A stretch of DNA of 53,693 nucleotides, from positions 1-53,693 of the forward strand of contig DATGUF010000049.1 of the NCBI GenBank assembly GCA_035301485.1, in the 5' to 3' direction. Below are positions 33,021 to 40,192 of the stretch, piece after piece; within the stretch, counting starts at the first letter, position 1; each line of letters begins with the position of its first letter. The position numbers were made by a program, and so were the translations under genes. Origin of the DNA: CALEAR01 sp035301485 (GTDB lineage Bacteria > Pseudomonadota > Gammaproteobacteria > Pseudomonadales > Alcanivoracaceae). Below the pieces are notes generated by a model. It saw nothing but the letters and a program-made list of their open reading frames with translations, was not told where the DNA came from and did not search any database.

Positions 33021-33965
33021 ATGGATATTCGTTTGGCAAATCCTCGCGGCTTTTGTGCAGGTGTAGATAGAGCGATTGATATCGTAAACCGCGCATTAGA
33101 AGTGTTCGAGGGGCCAGTGTATGTGCGCCATGAAGTGGTGCATAACAAGTTCGTGGTGGATGATTTACGCCACCGTGGTGCGGTTTTCGTAAAAGAACTT
33201 GATGAGGTGCCTGACGATTCTATCGTTATTTTTTCTGCTCATGGTGTGTCCAAAGCAGTGCAAGATGAGGCGGAGCGCCGCGATCTTAAAGTGTTTGATG
33301 CCACCTGCCCTCTAGTTACTAAAGTGCACATGGAAGTGATTCGTTATAGCCGTGATGGCCGTGAGAGTGTATTGATTGGCCACGCGGGGCACCCAGAAGT
33401 GGAAGGCACTATGGGGCAATACGACACTAGCCAAGGCGGCACTATTTACTTGGTGGAAGATGAAGAAGATGTGGCTAAGCTTGAGGTGAAAAACCCTGAC
33501 ACGCTTACGTACGTTACGCAAACCACCTTGTCGGTAGACGATACCGCCAAAGTGATTGCTGCGTTACGGGAAAAATTCCCCAATATTCACGGGCCGCGCA
33601 AAGAAGATATTTGTTATGCCACTACTAACCGCCAAGACGCGGTGCGTCAGCTGGCGCTTGAATGCCAGTTGGTATTAGTAGTGGGAAGCCCCAATAGCTC
33701 AAACTCCAACCGTTTGCGTGAATTGGCTGAACGTTGTGGCACGCCTTCCTATTTAATTGATGGGCCTGAAGAAATTAAAGCTGAATGGCTTGAAGGAGTT
33801 CAGGCTGTGGGCGTTACAGCTGGTGCTAGCGCGCCTGAAATACTTGTGCGTCAAGTAGTAGAGCGTTTGCAAGAACTAGGTGGCGAACAAGTGCGTGAGT
33901 TGCAAGGCCGTGAAGAAAATATTCGTTTCACGCTGCCAAGAGAACTCAGAGTTACTTCCTCTTAA
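33021..33965 (+). CDS. ispH: 4-hydroxy-3-methylbut-2-enyl diphosphate reductase
   Basis: IspH makes IPP and DMAPP, the last step of the MEP isoprenoid pathway, using a [4Fe-4S] cluster. The 314 residues contain the three ligands Cys12 (RGFCAGVDRA), Cys96 (DATCPLVTK) and Cys197 (DICYATTNRQ). They also have HEVVHNKFVVDDLRHRGA and VGSPNSSNSNRL. It supplies the prenyl pool used by IspB. A terminator-like hairpin follows. Confidence 0.98.
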   Translation: MDIRLANPRGFCAGVDRAIDIVNRALEVFEGPVYVRHEVVHNKFVVDDLRHRGAVFVKELDEVPDDSIVIFSAHGVSKAVQDEAERRDLKVFDATCPLVTKVHMEVIRYSRDGRESVLIGHAGHPEVEGTMGQYDTSQGGTIYLVEDEEDVAKLEVKNPDTLTYVTQTTLSVDDTAKVIAALREKFPNIHGPRKEDICYATTNRQDAVRQLALECQLVLVVGSPNSSNSNRLRELAERCGTPSYLIDGPEEIKAEWLEGVQAVGVTAGASAPEILVRQVVERLQELGGEQVRELQGREENIRFTLPRELRVTSS

Positions 33966-33972
33966 TCGTCAT

Positions 33973-34017
33973 CCCACGCTTAAAAGCATGTGCAAATTAA
34001 GCGTGGGTTCCTTTCTG
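33973..34017 (+). terminator. Terminator after ispH
   Basis: CCCACGCTTAA (33973-33983) pairs perfectly with TTAAGCGTGGG (33997-34007) around a 13-base loop. It is followed by TTCCTTTCTG, a broken T-run. Confidence 0.75.
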
Positions 34018-34165
34018 TTATTTCGTCTGTTTCTTTCTACGCCTTTCAGTGGCTAGCTTACGTTAGGCCACCCTCATTCTTGTTTGCCTTTCCTGTGTAA
34101 ACCACGCTTCCATTCGTTTTAAAGTTTGTATCTTGATTTCTACACCTTTGAAAAGGAGTAGAAAA

Positions 34166-34657
34166 ATGATGGCATCCGTTCGCGGTAGTAGCTTTATTGA
34201 AATCCTTGTTGCGTTGGTCATCTTGAGCGTTAGTGGTGTAGGGCTAGCACTGATACATAAAGAAACCGATCAGCAGCGCGAACACGTTCGTTGGCGATGG
34301 CAAGGGCAACAATGGTTAGACACCCTAGCGCACAATCTTTATTGGCAGCGTGAGTTATTCGGTGACGTGCAGGAAGGCCCGCTTTGTATCGCTAATGCAT
34401 CATTCACGCCAGATTGCACCACCACTCTATGTACCGAGCAAGAGGCGAACCTCTGGCAACAACAGCGGTTGTGCACCCACATTAACCATGCTTTGAATCA
34501 TCCCGCTGTGCAGGTGCGTCGATGTGATGGTGGCCGCTGCCTTATTGCTGCACCTAATCACACCTTAGCGAGCCAGTGCATCGAGCATGGTGAAATTACG
34601 CAGGCATGTTTACAGCGATATTTGCTGTGGGAGGTAAGCGATGTGGCGAACTTGTAA
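34166..34657 (+). CDS. pilV: Type IV minor pilin, PilV-like
   Basis: This prepilin-like protein is expected in the inner-membrane priming complex of the type IV pilus. The frame is open from a TTG at 34133, but AAGGAG precedes ATG-ATG at 34166, giving 163 residues. The class III signal is MMASVRG|SSFIEILVALVIL, with the PilD cleavage Gly7 and Glu at mature position 5. The rest is Cys-rich (eight or so Cys) and not conserved enough to match firmly. It overlaps pilW by 17 bases. Confidence 0.75.
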   Translation: MMASVRGSSFIEILVALVILSVSGVGLALIHKETDQQREHVRWRWQGQQWLDTLAHNLYWQRELFGDVQEGPLCIANASFTPDCTTTLCTEQEANLWQQQRLCTHINHALNHPAVQVRRCDGGRCLIAAPNHTLASQCIEHGEITQACLQRYLLWEVSDVANL

Positions 34658-35360
34658 GGGCTTTTCTTTGGTAGAGCTAATGGTGGGGTTAGTGCTTGCT
34701 GGGATTATTAGCCTGATGGCTTTTAGCTTACTGTTTCAGCAGCATTCTGCTTGGTCAAGAACATTAGCCCAGCAACAACTATTACAAGAAGGGGCGCTTA
34801 TTTTGGCGTTACTAAAGGAGGATGTGCAGCACGCGGGCTATACCGTGAATGGGCAAAGCACGGCGGCTGTTTTAGCAGAGGTTGAAGTGCCCTCCACACG
34901 TGCGGCGAACCATAGTGTGCTTAATTTAGCTAGCTACGATGTGGCTGATTGCTTAGGGCGCAAGGTTAATGCGAACCATTTAGAGGGCCCTGTCATTAAT
35001 CAATATTACGTTCGCGCGGTGAAGGCAGAGCAACCATTGCAAGCGCTATTTTGCAGAGCTTTTGATGGCGCCTCTTGGGAAGAGGTGGAGCTGGTGAGAG
35101 GGGTAGTGTTGTTTCAGGTAAGGGTAGGAGTATGGCATGTAGAGCAAGGAGAAATACAGTATGTGCCACCTGAAGAAGTTCCTAGTAACTCACTCGTGAA
35201 ACAAGTGGAAATAGACTTGTTGCTGCGGCACCCCACGGCAACTTTAAAGCACGAAACTGAATACTACGAACATGAGGATGCATGGGGCAAACAGTGGCAA
35301 TTCCTTGCGCAAGGCCTTTACGAGCGCTTCTTTTTGGTGGCGGAGGTACTTAATGGTTAG
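34641..35360 (+). CDS. pilW: Type IV minor pilin, PilW-like
   Basis: The 239 residues have a short leader, MWRTCKG|FSLVELMVGLVLAG, with cleavage after Gly7 and Glu at mature position 5, then a long globular part. The size and place between PilV- and PilX-like genes fit PilW. The start overlaps the pilV end by 17 bases, and the stop overlaps the pilX start by 8 bases, indicating coupled translation. Confidence 0.78.
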   Translation: MWRTCKGFSLVELMVGLVLAGIISLMAFSLLFQQHSAWSRTLAQQQLLQEGALILALLKEDVQHAGYTVNGQSTAAVLAEVEVPSTRAANHSVLNLASYDVADCLGRKVNANHLEGPVINQYYVRAVKAEQPLQALFCRAFDGASWEEVELVRGVVLFQVRVGVWHVEQGEIQYVPPEEVPSNSLVKQVEIDLLLRHPTATLKHETEYYEHEDAWGKQWQFLAQGLYERFFLVAEVLNG

Positions 35361-35910
35361 CAGGTGTGTTATGCGCGGTGCAGCGCTACCGTTTGTGTTA
35401 GTGCTCAGCGTGGTGTTGCTATCGTTAACTTTGCTTGGGCTGCAGGCGCAGCGCCAATTTATGCGCTCGGAGCAGTTGTTGTTCAGTAAAGAGCAGCAAG
35501 CAGATCAGCTGTTACAAATTTTGCAGCACCAACAGGGTATAGGCTGGTGGTTGGCGCATTGGGCGCCCAACGAAATGGAGTTGTCGCGTTTTTGTGAGCG
35601 CTACCACATCACAGAAAACACAGGCATGTGTCTTCGCGGGCAAGAACAGGAAGCGCAAGTGTGGTGGCTGTGGAATTTGGCGGCCAATGAGGCTTTGTTG
35701 AGCGAACAAGATATGGGCTCGTTAATCGTGGTGGTGAAGCCTGAGAAGCCTGGTTTGCCTGTGTGGGCGCGCCGCTTTTATTTGCTTAGGCAGGAGGGTG
35801 AAAGTGAATGGAGGGTGGCACAGAGCAGTGTGGCCCAATTGCGGCACCCTGTGATTCATCATTGGCGTTATAAGGAGGCAGCACTATGGTGGAACGAGGT
35901 ATCACTTTAA
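35353..35910 (+). CDS. pilX: Type IV minor pilin, PilX-like
   Basis: The open frame starts at 35272, but the ATG at 35353, with GGCGGAGG ahead, gives MVSRCVMRG|AALPFVLVLSVVLL, a prepilin-type N-terminus, and 185 residues. The residue at mature position 5 is Phe, not Glu, which recalls the tip pseudopilin GspK. The remaining sequence is Trp- and Gln-rich with few family landmarks, so the PilX label rests mostly on order. It overlaps pilE by 25 bases. Confidence 0.65.
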   Translation: MVSRCVMRGAALPFVLVLSVVLLSLTLLGLQAQRQFMRSEQLLFSKEQQADQLLQILQHQQGIGWWLAHWAPNEMELSRFCERYHITENTGMCLRGQEQEAQVWWLWNLAANEALLSEQDMGSLIVVVKPEKPGLPVWARRFYLLRQEGESEWRVAQSSVAQLRHPVIHHWRYKEAALWWNEVSL

Positions 35911-36311
35911 TTGAAATGGTTGTGGTGTTGGTTATCTTGGCGGTGTTAGCGAGTATGAGTTTTGCTTCCTATCAGCATTACGTGAAGCGCAGCCGGCAGG
36001 CAGAAGCAAAAGTACTACTTTTAGCATTAATCGAAAGGTTGGAACGGTACAGTTTGTCTGTGCAAGAGCGTGATGCAGAGAAAGTGGCACACATCGTGCG
36101 AGGCTATGAAAATAGCCATTACTCCTTTCAAACCGAAGTGGTGGATGATGCAGAAACGGGCTTGTTGCTATGGAGGGTTAAAGCATTGCCTCAGAATAGC
36201 ATGCGCGGCAGTGGCAGCTTAGGCGTGGATTCTCGTGGCTATAGTTGCTATGTGGCTCATAGCGACTTGGGGTGCGCACCAAGCGTTCGGGAACAGTGGA
36301 GCAATGGTTAG
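35886..36311 (+). CDS. pilE: Type IV minor pilin, PilE-like
   Basis: The 141 residues begin MVERG|ITLIEMVVVLVILAVL, a standard prepilin signal with Glu at mature position 5, followed by a short globular domain with one Cys pair (CYVAHSDLGC). AAGGAGG precedes the ATG, which lies inside the 3' end of pilX. In Pseudomonas pilY1 usually lies between pilX and pilE. Here the overlap leaves no room for it. Its stop overlaps that of the convergent fimT-like gene. Confidence 0.75.
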   Translation: MVERGITLIEMVVVLVILAVLASMSFASYQHYVKRSRQAEAKVLLLALIERLERYSLSVQERDAEKVAHIVRGYENSHYSFQTEVVDDAETGLLLWRVKALPQNSMRGSGSLGVDSRGYSCYVAHSDLGCAPSVREQWSNG

Positions 36312-36799
36312 CAATGCTCTGCATTCGAGCGCTCTATGCGGGCGCGGCCGCTCCAATTAAGGATGACTTTGTAGGCTGTGTCATTCCTTAGGTGATGGCA
36401 AATTAAAAAATGCCCGTTACTAAAAACCGTGCGCCCTTGTTGGTTAAAAAATAAATGCTCGCCACGGAAGCGGCGCCATTGAAGCTGGATACGGCGAGGT
36501 AAAGGTACCCAATAATGTGGCTCAAGCTCAGCTTCATCCTGCGCCACGAGATGAATGCCTAAAGAAGATGTGCGCGTAAAAGTATCACAGCCCTCTTCGC
36601 CATCACATAAATAGGCGCCGCCATGGGCTAACGCCAATAAGCGAGCATGATGCAAAGTGTGCATTACTTGCTCGGTGGCGTTAGCTAGCTCACGGTTAGT
36701 GATAAAACGTTGATAGCTAGGAACACTGATCATCAGTAGCAAGCTAAGAACAGCCAGTGCCACTAAGAGTTCGAGAAGAGTTAAACCACGTGCGTACAT
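36308..36799 (-). CDS. fimT: GspH/FimT-family pseudopilin
   Basis: The 163 residues begin MYARG|LTLLELLVALAVLSLLLM, cleaved after Gly5 and with Glu at mature position 5. They continue with a GspH/FimT-like region of LANATEQVMHTLHHARLLAL (about 39-58). It could be FimT or FimU: sequence alone does not decide. It is on the strand opposite to pilVWXE, and the stops overlap by three bases. Its AAGGAGG ribosome-binding site lies inside a small hairpin. Confidence 0.78.
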   Translation of the reverse strand: MYARGLTLLELLVALAVLSLLLMISVPSYQRFITNRELANATEQVMHTLHHARLLALAHGGAYLCDGEEGCDTFTRTSSLGIHLVAQDEAELEPHYWVPLPRRIQLQWRRFRGEHLFFNQQGRTVFSNGHFLICHHLRNDTAYKVILNWSGRARIERSNAEHC

Positions 36800-36802
36800 A
36801 GG

Positions 36803-36822
36803 AGCCTCCTTGCTGAGGAGCT
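36803..36822 (-). promoter_or_regulatory. Hairpin masking the fimT ribosome-binding site
   Basis: On the - strand AGCTCCT pairs with AGGAGGCT (one bulge) across a CAGCA loop, just before the fimT ATG. This would occlude the Shine-Dalgarno AGGAGG. The effect on translation is inference. Confidence 0.4.
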
Positions 36823-36889
36823 ACCATAAGGGTTGCGGTGGCGGTGTGTTAGTAGCTATGGCGTCATTAAATGTACGCAAACAGCCAAC

Positions 36890-38260
36890 TTAATTGTCTT
36901 CAGGCTTGTTGATGGCGAGCTTTTGTAAGCGGTAGCGCAAGGCTCTAAAAGACATGCCTAAACGTTTAGCTGCCGCTGTGCGGTTCCATAACGTTTGCTC
37001 TAAAGCCTGTAATATTTCTCGGCGTTCTATTTCTTCGAGGTAGGCTTCGAGGGGTTGGTCGTGAGGGCGCGCAGCATCTAATGAGCTGTTCGTGGCAGTG
37101 CTTAGAGGGTGGGTGGTAACGGTTTTTATGCCTAAATGCTCAGGGCCAATGCTGTCGGCATCGCACAAGGTGAAGGCTCGCTCCAGAATATTTTCAAGCT
37201 CTTGTAAGTCACCCGTATAATTATGTTGGCTGAGCAGCGTAGCTGCTGCAGGAGTGAGTGGTTTGCGGGGCACAGCATACCTTTTAGAAAGCTGAGCGAG
37301 GTAATATTCAGCTAAGGCTGGAATGTCTTCCAATCTATCGTTTAAATTAGGTAGTTTCAGTTCAATGACGTTAAGCCGGAAGTAGAGGTCTTGACGAAAC
37401 CGCTTTTCAGCTACGGCTTGTGTTAAATCTTCGTCGCTACTCGTTATAACTCTTACGTTGAATGGCACGCTGCGAAGGCTGCCTTCAGGGTGCAATTCCC
37501 GTGCTTCTAATGCTTGTAATAGCTGCAGTTGCACGTTGGCGGGCAAGGCCGTGATGTCTTCAAGGAATAGAGTGCCTTGGTGCGCCGCTGCAATCACACC
37601 GGGCTGATAGGTGCTGATGTCTCCGTCGATGCCATAAACGCCAAATAGTGCTTCTGTTAATTGCTTTGTAGAGGGGGCGAAGCAGCTAATATGAATAAAA
37701 GGATGCGGAGCACGAGGGCTAGCCTCATGAATGAGCTTGGCGATGCCTGCAGCGTTACTGCCTGGGTGGCTATGAAGATAAAGCGGGGCGTCGGAACGTG
37801 CAAAAAGCTCTATCTTCCTGCGTAACTCCTGTGTTTTGGTGGAGTTGCTAACGAGCTGCTGATGAAGCAGCTCGGTATGGGGATGTTGTGTAGCTAACCC
37901 CTCTTCAATAACTTGCCTTAACCGTGCGAGTGAAACAGGTTTGGCGATAAAGTCGTAAGCGCCTTCTTTCATGGCTAACGTGGCGGTTTCCATGTTGCCA
38001 TATGCAGTGAGCATGGCAACAGGGGTGGTGCCGTGATGCCTGTGAATATAGCGAACTAGCTCTATGCCGTTACCGTCTGGCAGGTTCATATCGGTGATGC
38101 AAAGGTCAAAGCGAGTGTTAGCTAGAAGTTTTTTAGCTTCTTTAACGGTGCCAACGGCAACAGGCTGAAGTTGCATTTGTTGCACTGTTAGGCTGAGCAA
38201 TTCCCGTAAATCTTCTTCATCGTCAACGATGAGGACAGTTTTTTTATTCTGCATAGTCAT
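36890..38260 (-). CDS. pilR: PilR-like response regulator with degenerate sigma-54 AAA+ domain
   Basis: PilR normally activates sigma-54 transcription of the major pilin gene. The 456 residues contain an intact receiver (D13/D14, phosphoacceptor D57, T85, K107) and an intact Fis-type helix-turn-helix (about 416-449, NRTAAAKRLGMSFRALRYRL). The central domain still shows FRQDLYFRLNVIELKLPNLN (288-307), but the Walker A site is HSHPGSNAAGIAKLI (163-177) with no GxxGxGK. Walker B reads GTLFLEDI, and the GAFTGA loop is replaced by VYGIDGDIS (208-216). It is thus unlikely to hydrolyse ATP or remodel sigma-54 polymerase. It overlaps pilS by 17 bases. Confidence 0.85.
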   Translation of the reverse strand: MTMQNKKTVLIVDDEEDLRELLSLTVQQMQLQPVAVGTVKEAKKLLANTRFDLCITDMNLPDGNGIELVRYIHRHHGTTPVAMLTAYGNMETATLAMKEGAYDFIAKPVSLARLRQVIEEGLATQHPHTELLHQQLVSNSTKTQELRRKIELFARSDAPLYLHSHPGSNAAGIAKLIHEASPRAPHPFIHISCFAPSTKQLTEALFGVYGIDGDISTYQPGVIAAAHQGTLFLEDITALPANVQLQLLQALEARELHPEGSLRSVPFNVRVITSSDEDLTQAVAEKRFRQDLYFRLNVIELKLPNLNDRLEDIPALAEYYLAQLSKRYAVPRKPLTPAAATLLSQHNYTGDLQELENILERAFTLCDADSIGPEHLGIKTVTTHPLSTATNSSLDAARPHDQPLEAYLEEIERREILQALEQTLWNRTAAAKRLGMSFRALRYRLQKLAINKPEDN

Positions 38261-39809
38261 GATAAATGGCTTTTGCTGTGGGTGGCGAAAACGCTATCAC
38301 AAAGCTGTTGCCCATTTGTTTCTCTTGGTAGTGCAAATGGGCTTGATTACTTTGGCAAAGCTCGCGGCTTAGAAACAAACCTAAGCCTGTTCCATCTGCA
38401 GCAGAGGTAAAGAAAGGTTCAAATAAACGGTGCTGCAGTGCAGTTGGAATAGGGGCTCCCATATCATCAATAGCAAGCCAAGAGTGATTGTTTTCGTCGT
38501 AGCCAAATCTAATCGTTATTGGCCCGTTGCTATATCTTAACGCGTTATCCACTAAATTATTAATCACTTGCCCTAGTTGCTGCTGATCAAAGAAAGCGTA
38601 AACAGGTTCTAAAGGGGCAGTGATGGTAATTCTGCTTGTGTCTTTGTTTTCTTCTTGCCAGTGCTCTAGGAGCAGCTCTAAATATGGGCCCAGTTCGATG
38701 CTTGTTCGGTTTGGTTTTTCTCCTTGTGAGATAGACAGCACATCGGTCACGATGCGATCAATGCGTTTTACATGGCGATGAATAATATTCAATAAAGGCG
38801 TTGTGCTATCACTGCTCGCTGTTTCATTCAATAATTCAGAGGCGTGGCTAATAGCGCTTAATGGATTGCGAATTTCGTGGGCTATGGTGGCTGAAAGTTG
38901 CCCTAAAGAGGCGAGTTTGAGGGCTTGGGCCTGCTGCAGAATTAACGCACGGTCGCTAATGAAGGCCACTGTGGTGTTAGGCTCGAGCGCTGCAAATTTT
39001 ACTTCTAACTCGGTGCGAGAACCTTCAGCAGGAATAGGAGCAGGGTGCTGGCTGCTGTTGGCGCGCCATTCAATATAGCTGCCAATGATAATGTCAGGTG
39101 CTCTTCTGTTTGGGATGAGTTTGCGTTGCAGAAGGTCTTGGGCGGCTTGGTTAACTAGCTTTATTTCAAGATCGCGGCCAAACACAATAATGCCTGTCAT
39201 CATGCGCGTAACAATCTGCTCATTTAGCTTTTGCAAACGGCGGATGGCTTGATCTTGTTCGGCTGCAAGGCGCTCACTTCTTTCTAACCGAGCCGCCAAG
39301 GCGCGTGTGCTTACTGCAACGCTGAAAAGAGCTATGCTTATAAGTGCTGCCTTGGTGGGGATGAGTAGCACGGGCTCGTTGATGCTAAGTTCATAATAAA
39401 ACTCATTAAACATCAGCCCTAAGGTAGCAAAAGCGGCAATGAATAACGCGAAGCGGTTTGGTAGCAGTATGCCTGCGGTGGCAACCGTAACGAACAAGAG
39501 TGCGGTTAGGCTGTGGGTGATGCTGCCACTGTAATAAATAAGCAGTAAGAGGATGCTGACATCAAAGGAGAGTGAGAGTGTTTTATATTGCGGTTTTGCC
39601 GATCGTAAAGGTGAAGGCAAACGAAGAAAAACGAGCAACACCGCAAGGTAAATCAGTAGTGTAGTTAGAAACAACTCTGGGTGGCTTTCACCTACTGTGG
39701 TGTGGTTGGGCTGAAAGAAAAATAAAATCAGTAATAGGAAAGCTAGCCCTAAGCGATACGTGACATAAATATACTCAGGGCTTTTTATTTTCTGGCTGTT
39801 TATGGTCAC
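38244..39809 (-). CDS. pilS: PilS-like sensor histidine kinase
   Basis: This membrane sensor kinase pairs with PilR. The 521 residues have about six N-terminal membrane segments (about 17-175) and a coiled stretch (ARLERSERLAAEQDQAIRRL). A PAS-like region follows, then the H-box LGQLSATIAHEIRNPLSAIS and the N-box QVINNLVDNALRYS. The ATP lid is GTGLGLFLSRELC. The G1 box reads DDMGAPIP, keeping Asp and the first Gly but with Pro where a Gly is usual (DxGxG). It overlaps the small downstream-oriented membrane gene by 4 bases. Confidence 0.9.
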   Translation of the reverse strand: MTINSQKIKSPEYIYVTYRLGLAFLLLILFFFQPNHTTVGESHPELFLTTLLIYLAVLLVFLRLPSPLRSAKPQYKTLSLSFDVSILLLLIYYSGSITHSLTALLFVTVATAGILLPNRFALFIAAFATLGLMFNEFYYELSINEPVLLIPTKAALISIALFSVAVSTRALAARLERSERLAAEQDQAIRRLQKLNEQIVTRMMTGIIVFGRDLEIKLVNQAAQDLLQRKLIPNRRAPDIIIGSYIEWRANSSQHPAPIPAEGSRTELEVKFAALEPNTTVAFISDRALILQQAQALKLASLGQLSATIAHEIRNPLSAISHASELLNETASSDSTTPLLNIIHRHVKRIDRIVTDVLSISQGEKPNRTSIELGPYLELLLEHWQEENKDTSRITITAPLEPVYAFFDQQQLGQVINNLVDNALRYSNGPITIRFGYDENNHSWLAIDDMGAPIPTALQHRLFEPFFTSAADGTGLGLFLSRELCQSNQAHLHYQEKQMGNSFVIAFSPPTAKAIYHDYAE

Positions 39810-40039
39810 TGCTTTTCAAGCCACTTATGCAAATGCTCTGTGGAGCAGAAAGATTGCTGCCCCTTGCTAATGGCCTCTGCTTTAGGAAAAAGCACCTGGC
39901 ACTCTGCGCATTTGGTCATTGGTATAGGGCCATCCTGCTGCGTGGCAGTGTTTGTTGTTTGTTGCCGTGTTTGCTTCACTAAGCGAATAACAAAATAAAT
40001 GAGCGCGGCAATAAAAAGAATGCGAAGAATAAAACCCAT
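39806..40039 (-). CDS. Small membrane protein with CxxC zinc-like motif (PP0621 family type)
   Basis: A 77-residue protein starts at the ATG at 40039 (a TTG at 40063 would add eight residues). It has one N-terminal membrane segment (MGFILRILFIAALIYFVIRL), a Gln/Thr-rich linker, then MTKCAECQVLFPKAEAI and SFCSTEHLHKWLEK, with Cys/His spacing like a zinc ribbon. A similar small gene lies next to pilSR in Pseudomonas. Function unknown. It overlaps pilS by 4 bases and probably heads the pilSR operon. Confidence 0.7.
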   Translation of the reverse strand: MGFILRILFIAALIYFVIRLVKQTRQQTTNTATQQDGPIPMTKCAECQVLFPKAEAISKGQQSFCSTEHLHKWLEKQ

Positions 40040-40192
40040 AGAAAATAATCCAGTGTTTAACAAGAAGCGCCATTATGGCCCATAACGCGCATTCATGGCT
40101 ACACAGGCTTGGGGCATGAGATAAAGATTAATCTGCCTGCAAAAGCGGGTACACTAGGCAACCATTCAGCCAGAATGAGAGGAAAAATTAAC

